DNA of 11,464 nucleotides. Source: an uncultured Eubacteriales bacterium. GTDB taxonomy: Bacteria; Bacillota_A; Clostridia; Christensenellales; Aristaeellaceae. The first letter of the stretch is position 1. Each line of letters begins with the position of its first letter. The notes below the pieces were generated by a model. The model was not told the DNA's origin, ran no database searches, and saw only the letters and a program-made list of their open reading frames with translations. The stretch is taken from positions 1 through 11,464 of the forward strand of contig CACXEB010000145.1 in the NCBI GenBank assembly GCA_902766515.1, written 5' to 3'. Shown one piece after another: positions 7,201-11,464 of this stretch. The position numbers and the translations under genes are program-made.

Positions 7201-8083
7201 CCCTGACAGCGTGACAACGATTGGGGATATGGCATTTTACCGTTGCACCAAATTGAGCAGCGTGACAATCCCGAATAGCGTGATAAAAATTGGAGATAAT
7301 CCTTTTGCATATTGCGATAATCTGACGAGCATTCTTATTTCGCCAAATCATCCCTATCTTGCCACGATCAACGATATACTGTTCAGCAAGCCAGATAAAC
7401 GCCTGATATACTGTCCTCATGATTTACGAGCAGATACATACAGTATTCCCCAGGGAGTCAAAAAAATTGGGAGTTTTGCATTTTCCGATTGCAACAACCT
7501 GAGCAGCGTGACAATTCCGGACAGCGTGACGACGATTGGGGATAAAGCGTTTGACCGCTGCAACAGCTTGACCAGTGTGACAATCCCAGACAGCGTGACG
7601 ACGATTGGGATTTCCGCGTTTTCCAATTGCGGCAGCCTGTCCAGCGTGACGATTCCAGAAGGCACGACAACGATTGGGGATTTAACATTTGCCAATTGCT
7701 ACAGTCTATCCAGTGTGACGATTCCAGACAGCGTAACAGAGATTGGTGAATATGCGTTTTACAGTTGTACCAAGCTAACCAACGTAACGATCCCAAACAG
7801 TGTGACAACAATTGGATATTTAGCATTTTACTATTGTTCCAGTCTGACCAGCATGACGATTCCAAGCAGTGTGACGACTATTGGGAATGAAGCATTTGCC
7901 TATTGTTCCAGTCTAACCAGCGTGACAATCCCAAACAGTGTGGCGACGATTGGAGATTTGGCGTTTCATGGTTGCAATAATCTTACGCTCATCGTGGATT
8001 GGGGCAGCTACGCGGAAGAATACTGCAAACAAAACAGCCTTTTGTACACCTACCCCAATGCGCTGGACTGGCTGAATAACTGA
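4295..8083 (+). CDS. Secreted zinc-dependent phospholipase C-like protein with PLAT-like, Ig-like and BspA-type leucine-rich repeat domains
   Basis: 1262 residues. A Sec signal peptide (1-31, ending SARA) should leave Trp32 as the mature N-terminus, as in PC-phospholipase C and alpha-toxin, where this Trp binds zinc. Other likely zinc ligands are His37, Asp85 (LGPDFYPD), His98 (YIHP), His142, Asp146, His150 (HYAGDQFGH) and His185/Glu189 (HMLEE). A helical region (about 240-520) follows. A PLAT-like domain (about 528-632) has GTDDSVYARI and NDFESDSTDI; an Ig-like domain (about 715-830) has LSRGNYMLRADYDGD; 14 leucine-rich repeats of 23 residues fill 870-1232, with a C-terminal cap (GSYAEEYCK). 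Phospholipase plus PLAT recalls alpha-toxin; the Ig and repeat parts suggest surface or host binding. No LPXTG or S-layer anchor is seen. AGGAGGGG at 4279-4286 precedes the ATG, which overlaps the upstream stop. GC falls sharply after about 6780. The domain calls are strong; toxicity and substrate are inferred. Confidence 0.88.
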   Translation: MKRKVFRNCVLAVLAAVFAFSAMLAPGSARAWATKTHGYSANVLLKDAADGYITIDGASYRMPEEYATALRKYPEAFRAGALGPDFYPDMLTGQTYIHPYDVKSGTGVGDWLMLLVDAANSLPKNCDERMQAIAFTLGMAVHYAGDQFGHDFINAFAGAAYPAYLDVARDLANNDPTRLYYILRHMLEEKCLDNLIGSRLSQDTAVAALVDFVLNTWVYDGTANAGIAGLYQQYSGFKSTKLQYLYLVELRTVLYHTANMLRDPLAPSSSAAYFDEWVNGLGTKSTELIRFVFQDPLLPSLVATYLDAWIEDLDTATRELVKAFDDIAHDMLAGAEGKDTVDIVKDRLQTWLDDYGVYASPEPDWLRRIASALSRTEEWVMEQLGITGLLQRWNEFKDGLIDDAVQWGLSLTGFDYHAYKVLLENPEFWLNFFLQEKGDLPQSKDDLMRYITNTTALRNPENLSEDYRDFLTYLQYFTEEGDPEKLAAFYNTVMMGKLILLGPDNLNSFFGKYGVTSAFKNAEGKVMTDEVCLRIHTAKNGFFGTNGTDDSVYARILGPDGNELADKLLDRSAYNDFESDSTDIYYIELSQKVPLDQLTITLRLEKAYGIAQDPDEWTLDKVQAACRCNGVVVLTSQTILDKKTTLKVWKDEYPLALRQNADALKYTTALNPTVISYMKSNDNSTQWVNDKNLLWSDMTARRKILYGVFHGFRPEIVLSTAEITQETGTVTALTGTFTSFWNGVSLERRNSNAARFDTAVNETQQEKCSGTVRIMDVSGTARQVLTGTVTDGVMTADLSSLSRGNYMLRADYDGDAFNGPAQSNIVMVAITRDSTAIVYRIIDQTGMFQYVIQQDGSAEILEYCGRAYDVVIPNTLDGHRVTAIGDSTFENRHSLTSVTIPEGVTTIGEYAFNNCSSLNSVIISDSVTTIGDMAFANCPSLTSMTIPDSVTTIGDMAFAGCYTLTNMTIPDSVTTIGDMAFYRCTKLSSVTIPNSVIKIGDNPFAYCDNLTSILISPNHPYLATINDILFSKPDKRLIYCPHDLRADTYSIPQGVKKIGSFAFSDCNNLSSVTIPDSVTTIGDKAFDRCNSLTSVTIPDSVTTIGISAFSNCGSLSSVTIPEGTTTIGDLTFANCYSLSSVTIPDSVTEIGEYAFYSCTKLTNVTIPNSVTTIGYLAFYYCSSLTSMTIPSSVTTIGNEAFAYCSSLTSVTIPNSVATIGDLAFHGCNNLTLIVDWGSYAEEYCKQNSLLYTYPNALDWLNN
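5111..5272 (+). repeat. Two-copy 32-residue internal repeat in the helical linker of the phospholipase-like protein
   Basis: Residues 273-295 and 305-326 align at an exact offset of 32: Tyr273/305, Asp275/307, Trp277/309, Leu281/313, Thr283/315, Glu287/319 and Leu288/320 coincide. The pattern Y-x-D-x-W-x3-L-x-T-x3-EL looks amphipathic and helical. No clear third copy was found. The function is unknown; it may extend the spacing between the catalytic and PLAT-like domains. Confidence 0.55.
6902..7990 (+). repeat. BspA-type leucine-rich repeat array (LRR_5), 14 units of 69 bp
   Basis: The consensus unit is about VTIPDSVTTIG-x3-F-x2-C-x2-LTS, 23 residues or 69 bases. The VT-x-IG core recurs at residues 881, 904, 927, 950, 973 and 996, then at 1055, 1078, 1101, 1124, 1147, 1170, 1193 and 1216. 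The 59-residue gap between the two blocks holds the island usual in BspA proteins (PNHPYLATINDILF and a following IYCP). At DNA level several units are nearly identical: gacagcgtgacaacgattgg recurs at 7067, 7136 and 7205, exactly 69 bases apart. Since 69 is a multiple of three, unit gain or loss keeps the frame. BspA repeats are associated with adhesion to host or matrix proteins. Confidence 0.93.
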
Positions 8084-8392
8084 CAGTGCCTCTCATCCCA
8101 GCCTTGTGCCATGTTTTTTGTACGCTACGCCTACAGGAAAGCCGCTGATTTGCCGATAACACAAATACGAACATAATGTACACACTGTAATATCATAATC
8201 TCCGTCCGCATTCCGGCCAGCGTGACCAGCATCGGCGAAAACGCGTTCGCTTCTTGTTCAAAGGAGTTGCTGATCGCCGTTTCTCCCGGCAGCTATGCCG
8301 AGCAGTATTGCAAAAACCATGGTCTCCGGTACCGGTTCGGCCAATGAGAAAATTGATGACAGGACTGGCAGCCGGACTGTCCGAGATCTATG
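8084..8392. other. 309-base gap between convergent genes, with no intact gene
   Basis: The first ~115 bases (8084-8197) are AT-richer than the flanks and contain no recognisable coding sequence, RNA or clear hairpin terminator. The next 150 bases hold the orphan leucine-rich-repeat tail described separately. The last 45 bases, up to the stop of the - strand transglutaminase-like gene, hold nothing I can name. No strong intrinsic terminator was found for either convergent gene. Confidence 0.6.
8198..8347 (+). pseudogene. Orphan C-terminal tail of a BspA-type leucine-rich repeat protein
   Basis: The frame reads ISVRIPASVTSIGENAF, then a Cys-containing turn, then SPGSYAEQYCKNHG and a stop at 8345-8347. 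This is one leucine-rich repeat plus a C-terminal cap, homologous to the end of the intact gene upstream (VATIGDLAF, then GSYAEEYCK). It has no start codon or ribosome site, and a stop lies in frame at 8174-8176, so it is a remnant. It is more GC-rich than the intact array (33 of 60 bases in 8221-8280, against 27 of 60 in 7861-7920). It shares the reading-frame phase of the upstream gene, which fits being that gene's former C-terminus, cut off when another repeat cassette took its place. A decayed separate gene is the alternative. Confidence 0.8.
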
Positions 8393-9568
8393 TCACTTCA
8401 CCTGCCATGTGAAGGTGCCGAGCCTGATCCCGCCGCAATACCAGACGATCTTATGGCTGCCCGTCCCGCCGCGGAGCTGGTCCGCGTTCGTCCTGAACGC
8501 GATGTTGCTGTCCGGCTGGACTTCGCACGCGTTCCACCGGATCCATTGCCCGTCCAGCCTGCAGCTGACCGTCACCCGGACCGCCCTGCGGCTGCTGTTC
8601 CAGATCACCATAGCCGGCGTATAGTATTCGCCGGACGCGAGGCTGCGCAGCCGGACGGTCTGCCCGATCTTATCGGTGATCCCCCGCGAAAAGCCGCTGC
8701 CGTTATTCACATCCAAATGCATCGTGAAGGTGACGCGGTCCGGAAGAACAGTCGTCAGGGAAAGGATCGGCTGGTACTCAGGGTCCGGCCGGTGCGTCTT
8801 CAGCATCGTGCTCCCGTCGACATCATACCACTGGTGAGAAGCCCTGGAGCCCTGGTCGTCCCAGGTGGGGTCCAGCCAGAAGAAGCGCCCGTCCGCGCAG
8901 GCGATATTCCACGCGTGGTTTCCGACGTAGCTGCCGCTGTCATCATAGACCTTGCCGTCGATATAGCTGGCGGTGAACCCCGCAAAATGGGCGTACATGA
9001 CAAACGTCTGCGCGTATCCGTTGCAGACCGCCTTGCCGTTTTTCAGCGCGAAATAGGCCAGCTGCGTGTCCTCCCCGTCCACCGACCCATAAGCGAACCG
9101 GGCGCTCAGGTCATCGTGCAGGGTCCGAAGGCCCTTCTTCTCCCCCAGCTTCGCGTAGCGGCGGGCCTTATCAGCCGTCTCCCGGATAAAGCGCTCCTGC
9201 TCCCGGAGGGGCATCTTGTATACCGGAATGATCGTCATTCCCCCCGAACCGGTCGTGACCCGGCTGGCCCAGCGGTCATAGGCGCACAGCTCCGGCGCCT
9301 CGTTATAGATATAATCCAGCATCCACTCCGCCCGCGCCTTCGTGACGCCCGCGGGAACCGGGACACTGCCCTGCCCGGTCCAGAGCGCGTCATAAAGCCG
9401 GTCATACAGCGTGCGCTCGGCGTCGGAGAGGTAATTGTACATGACGCTCAGGTGAATATCATACGGGCAGCGCGACGGCTCCGCGCCCGCCGCCGCAGAC
9501 AGCAGGCAGACGAGCAGGACGGCGCAGCAGCAGGTTCCGACAGCTTTCATCCATAATTTTCCCATCAT
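8393..9568 (-). CDS. Secreted transglutaminase-like (papain-fold) domain protein
   Basis: A 391-residue protein with a signal peptide (hydrophobic core at about 10-27, probable cleavage near AAAGA/E30). The transglutaminase-like core carries the expected triad: Cys182 in GKAVCNGYAQ, His218 in GNHAWN and Asp233 in WLDPTWDD. The ~120-residue C-terminal part is probably beta-rich (Val/Thr/Arg-rich, with several Trp), resembling a binding module; I do not recognise its family. Bacterial members of this superfamily act as extracytoplasmic cysteine proteases, peptidoglycan-related enzymes or cross-linkers, and the substrate here is unknown. It is probably released or cell-surface associated; the three consecutive cysteines at 13-15 lie in the signal region without a convincing lipobox. 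AAGGAG (9574-9579) sits 5 bases from this ATG and 8 from the adjacent in-frame ATG (9565), so either may be the start. It is convergent with the phospholipase-like gene and divergent from the methyltransferase gene. The opposite-strand open frame here is a GC-rich shadow. Confidence 0.9.
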   Translation of the reverse strand: MMGKLWMKAVGTCCCAVLLVCLLSAAAGAEPSRCPYDIHLSVMYNYLSDAERTLYDRLYDALWTGQGSVPVPAGVTKARAEWMLDYIYNEAPELCAYDRWASRVTTGSGGMTIIPVYKMPLREQERFIRETADKARRYAKLGEKKGLRTLHDDLSARFAYGSVDGEDTQLAYFALKNGKAVCNGYAQTFVMYAHFAGFTASYIDGKVYDDSGSYVGNHAWNIACADGRFFWLDPTWDDQGSRASHQWYDVDGSTMLKTHRPDPEYQPILSLTTVLPDRVTFTMHLDVNNGSGFSRGITDKIGQTVRLRSLASGEYYTPAMVIWNSSRRAVRVTVSCRLDGQWIRWNACEVQPDSNIAFRTNADQLRGGTGSHKIVWYCGGIRLGTFTWQVK

Positions 9569-9585
9569 TCATTCTCCTTATCATT

Positions 9586-9600
9586 TGTCCGGACCGGTCA
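9586..9600. promoter_or_regulatory. Imperfect palindrome in the leader of the transglutaminase-like gene (possible operator)
   Basis: TGTCCGG-A-CCGGTCA forms arms of 7 bases with 6 matches around one central base. It also contains two overlapping perfect palindromes, GTCCGGAC and GACCGGTC. It lies between the predicted -10 of this gene and its start. The one-base centre fits protein binding better than an RNA hairpin. GC-rich palindromes can arise by chance, so this is only a candidate. Confidence 0.3.
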
Positions 9601-9618
9601 GCGGTATACTCCTTCTCC

Positions 9619-9624
9619 ATTATA
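9619..9624 (-). promoter_or_regulatory. Candidate -10 box for the transglutaminase-like gene
   Basis: On the - strand the bases read TATAAT, preceded by GGTG, about 50 bases upstream of the start codon. No good TTGACA-like -35 is seen at 16-18 bases, so the promoter may be weak or need an activator. Confidence 0.5.
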
Positions 9625-9699
9625 CACCAAATCACCGGATGCGGTGTTATCCGCCGCAAAAAACAGGGGGATTTTTCTCTTTTTTTCTTCCGGGGATGA

Positions 9700-9708
9700 T
9701 GATATAAT
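9700..9708 (+). promoter_or_regulatory. Candidate extended -10 promoter for the methyltransferase-deacetylase operon
   Basis: TGATATAAT is a perfect extended -10 (TG-N-TATAAT) placed 64 bases before the methyltransferase ATG. The -35 region is a T-run without a TTGACA match, which an extended -10 can compensate. The spacer between the divergent genes is AT-rich compared with the flanking genes, which supports a regulatory role. Confidence 0.6.
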
Positions 9709-9772
9709 CTGCGGGAATGGATGACCCTTTGGCAGGATCGGCCATGTCAGGATAAGGCAGGGGGGGTGCGGA

Positions 9773-10627
9773 ATGGATACCCGGAAAGATATCATCACCA
9801 GGTTTTACGGGAAATCGGACGAGGACAGCCGACTGCGGCGGTCCCGGCACGGCCAGCTGGAGTTTGCGACCACCATGGCCTATATCCACCGTTACGCCAA
9901 CTGCCGGTCCAGGGTGCTGGAAGTCGGCGCGGGGACCGGCAGGTACTCCATCGCCCTGGCAAAGGAAGGCATGAACGTCACCGCCGTGGAACTGCTGGAG
10001 CGCCATCTCGCCGTCCTGCGGGAAAACAGTAGGGGGATCGGCAGCCTCGAAGCTGTCCAGGGGGACGCCACTGACCTGGGCAGGTTTGCGGACAACACCT
10101 TCGATATGACGCTCCTCCTCGGGCCGATGTACCACCTTTACGAGCCGGACGAGGTCAACAGCGCCATCGACGAGGCCATCCGCGTGACCAGGCCGGGCGG
10201 GGTGATCCTGTTTGCCTTTATTTCCGTCTACGCGATCATGTACGCGAATTACCTTCAGGGGAACTGGGCCGCCGGCCAGGAGGAAAACTTTACGCCCGAT
10301 TACCGGATCCGGCATTTCAGGGAGCAGCTGTTCACCGGATATGACGTAGCCGAGTTTGAGCGGCTGTTTGAACACAAGCCGGTCACGTGGATCACGACAG
10401 CGGGGGTGGACGGCCTGTTGGAGCCCATCGAGGACCGTGCGGATTTTTCCATTCCGGACAGTGATTTCGACGCCTTTGCGGCCTGGTACCTGCATTTTGC
10501 CGAGAAGCGCGAGCTGCTGGGCGGCACCAGCCACCTGCTGTATATCTGCCGGAAAAACACGATCCCGCAACCACAAACAACACCACAGGAGGACGAAAAT
10601 GATTCAGGCGCTGCTGACGATCGATGA
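9773..10627 (+). CDS. Class I SAM-dependent methyltransferase
   Basis: A 284-residue cytosolic protein. Motif I (VLEVGAGTGRYS, 48-59) binds S-adenosylmethionine. An acidic residue (Glu73 in AVELL) ends strand 2, GDATDL (97-102) contacts the adenine side, and LLLGPMYHL (114-122) is motif IV, followed by the RVTRPGG turn (137-143). It is a Methyltransf_11/25-type enzyme; the methyl acceptor cannot be predicted. The C-terminal tail (about 263-284) is rich in Gln, Thr, Asp and Glu, looks disordered, and overlaps the following gene by 29 bases. The start at 9773 has a G-rich ribosome site (9759-9766) 6 bases upstream. It is cotranscribed with the NodB-type deacetylase, so the pair may modify the same small carbohydrate or amide; this is inference from position only. 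Confidence 0.87.
   Translation: MDTRKDIITRFYGKSDEDSRLRRSRHGQLEFATTMAYIHRYANCRSRVLEVGAGTGRYSIALAKEGMNVTAVELLERHLAVLRENSRGIGSLEAVQGDATDLGRFADNTFDMTLLLGPMYHLYEPDEVNSAIDEAIRVTRPGGVILFAFISVYAIMYANYLQGNWAAGQEENFTPDYRIRHFREQLFTGYDVAEFERLFEHKPVTWITTAGVDGLLEPIEDRADFSIPDSDFDAFAAWYLHFAEKRELLGGTSHLLYICRKNTIPQPQTTPQEDENDSGAADDR
10587..10592 (+). promoter_or_regulatory. Ribosome binding site fixing the start of the deacetylase gene
   Basis: AGGAGG lies within the end of the methyltransferase gene, 6 bases before the ATG at 10599. The open frame continues upstream to 10356, but only this start yields a NodB domain beginning in the family-typical way. Confidence 0.8.
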
Positions 10628-11294
10628 CATCCCTTCGAATAACACGCGATCCATCGTTGATTATCTGAATGCGGCCGGTATCCGGGCGATCATGTTTGCC
10701 GTCGGGCAAAAGGCGGAAAAAGACCCGGAGCCCGCGGTCTACGCGATCCGGCACGGCATGATCGTAGGCAATCACGGTTACTCCCACCCGCATTTTTCGG
10801 CGCTCACGCTGGAGGAGGGCATCCGGGAGATCGAACAATGTGAAGCGGTCCTGAACCGCCTGTACGATCTTGCCGGCGTCCGGCGGACCTTCCGGCCGTT
10901 CCGCTTCCCCTACGGCGACAAGGGAGGAGCGCACAGGGACGCCCTGCAGGCCTACCTGCGCGCAAACGGGTTCAGCAAGGTCGACGACACCCGGATCCCC
11001 TATCCCTGGTGGAAAGCGCAGGGGCTGGACCGGGACATTGACACGCTATGGACCTTCGACTTTACAGAGTACAACATCCGGCCCGGCAGCGGCTATACCA
11101 TGGACGACATCCGGAAGAGGATGCGGAACGCCAGCCCGGCATCCGGCGCCGCCCTGTACGCACCGGAAGGCCGGCATATCCTGCTGCTGCACGCGCACGA
11201 TGAAACGGAAGCGCTTGTGCCCGGATACTACCGGCTGCTCCTGGATGACCTGATGGAGCATCATGTGGCGTTTATCAGGCCGGAATTTATCTGA
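10599..11294 (+). CDS. Polysaccharide deacetylase family (NodB homology domain) protein, cytosolic
   Basis: 231 residues forming little more than a NodB domain. Motif 1 is TIDDIPS (7-13), giving the Asp9-Asp10 pair (base and metal ligand). Motif 2 is NHGYSH (58-63), giving the metal-binding His59 and His63. Motif 3 is FRFPYGD (101-107). Motif 5 is LLLHAHDE (195-202), with His198 or His200 as catalytic acid. Members remove N- or O-acetyl groups, or hydrolyse related amides, in a metal-dependent way. There is no signal peptide or membrane segment, unlike peptidoglycan and chitin deacetylases, so a cytosolic small-molecule or precursor substrate is more likely. Translation is probably coupled to the methyltransferase, whose last 29 bases it overlaps. 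An IS630-type transposase end begins 13 bases beyond its stop, on the other strand. Confidence 0.88.
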   Translation: MIQALLTIDDIPSNNTRSIVDYLNAAGIRAIMFAVGQKAEKDPEPAVYAIRHGMIVGNHGYSHPHFSALTLEEGIREIEQCEAVLNRLYDLAGVRRTFRPFRFPYGDKGGAHRDALQAYLRANGFSKVDDTRIPYPWWKAQGLDRDIDTLWTFDFTEYNIRPGSGYTMDDIRKRMRNASPASGAALYAPEGRHILLLHAHDETEALVPGYYRLLLDDLMEHHVAFIRPEFI

Positions 11295-11307
11295 TACTAA
11301 ATTGCGT

Positions 11308-11464
11308 CTAAAACATACGTATAATCCATTTTCTGGCAGTGATGCTTCGAATGACATCATTAGAGAGATCATGGATCACTTGACATAAGCGTTTGACAAC
11401 TGCATCCAGAGAGGTGAATACCTCGTTTTTGAAGCCGCTCTTTCTGAGCTCTTTCCAAATCTGT
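11308..11464 (-). mobile_element. IS630-family transposase, C-terminal end (gene continues past window)
   Basis: Reading the - strand from the window edge gives 51 residues and a stop (TAG) at 11308-11310. The peptide contains IWKELRKSGF, FTSLDAVVKRLCQVIHDL and ITARKWI, the pattern that ends IS630-type DDE transposases (a helix after the catalytic Glu, then a TxRxW-like end). The DNA is visibly AT-richer than the operon it faces. The terminal inverted repeat should lie in or near 11294-11330. A TA dinucleotide at 11294-11295 is a possible target site, since IS630 elements insert at TA, but the other end is outside the window. Whether the element is intact is unknown. Confidence 0.75.

Noticed and set aside
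7029..7420. - strand open frames across the leucine-rich repeats
   Set aside because: They are periodic only because the 69-bp repeats are read backwards; no start signals.
7346..7455. Irregular stretch interrupting the leucine-rich repeats, considered as an inserted domain
   Set aside because: The PNHPYLATINDILF-type island followed by an IYCP-like strand is a normal feature of BspA-type repeat arrays.
6902..7990. The 69-bp periodic region as a CRISPR array or satellite
   Set aside because: The units have no separate unique spacers and translate into a continuous leucine-rich repeat domain.
8390..8416. Inverted repeat (cacttcac ... gtgaaggtg) at the end of the transglutaminase-like gene, considered as a terminator
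   Set aside because: It lies within or next to the last codons, has a mismatch, and no T-run follows on either strand.
8390..9556. + strand open frame (388 codons) opposite the transglutaminase-like gene
   Set aside because: The - strand frame has a signal peptide, a ribosome site and a complete Cys-His-Asp triad, while the + strand one is Arg/Pro-rich without motifs.
9717..9755. 12-codon open frame right at the predicted transcription start of the methyltransferase operon, considered as a leader peptide
   Set aside because: No ribosome site, no regulatory codon run and no attenuator hairpin after it; likely chance.

Overview
The window looks like a GC-rich anaerobic Firmicute, most likely an uncultured gut or rumen Clostridia lineage. 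This is inferred from strong AGGAGG-type ribosome sites, tightly overlapping genes, an Etf-linked lactate oxidation cluster, BspA-type leucine-rich repeats, secreted Zn-phospholipase C and transglutaminase-like proteins, and an IS630-type transposase end. No RNA gene or CRISPR array was seen.

Region 1 (1-4298, + strand) is a metabolic operon. It holds the C-terminal part of EtfA, an FAD-linked 2-hydroxyacid (lactate/glycolate) dehydrogenase, a nickel-pincer lactate racemase (LarA, with all four key residues at canonical spacing) and a Gfo/Idh/MocA dehydrogenase. The first three resemble the Acetobacterium woodii lct cluster: LarA would interconvert lactate enantiomers, the flavoprotein would oxidise one of them, and Etf would take the electrons, possibly by confurcation with ferredoxin.

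Region 2 (4295-8083, + strand) is a 1262-residue secreted protein whose start overlaps the stop of the dehydrogenase gene by 4 bases. Its order is: Sec signal peptide, zinc-dependent phospholipase C domain, helical region, PLAT-like domain, Ig-like domain, then 14 BspA-type leucine-rich repeats. The first part recalls clostridial alpha-toxin. The repeat part has clearly lower GC. A second, high-GC, orphan leucine-rich-repeat tail lies just after the stop (8198-8347), as if a foreign repeat cassette had displaced the original C-terminus.

Region 3 (8393-9568, - strand) is a secreted transglutaminase-like protein, convergent with region 2. A 204-base spacer carries divergent promoter candidates.

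Region 4 (9773-11294, + strand) is a two-gene operon: a SAM-dependent methyltransferase and an overlapping NodB-type deacetylase without a signal peptide. The right edge holds the C-terminal end of an IS630-family transposase on the - strand, beginning 13 bases after the deacetylase stop.
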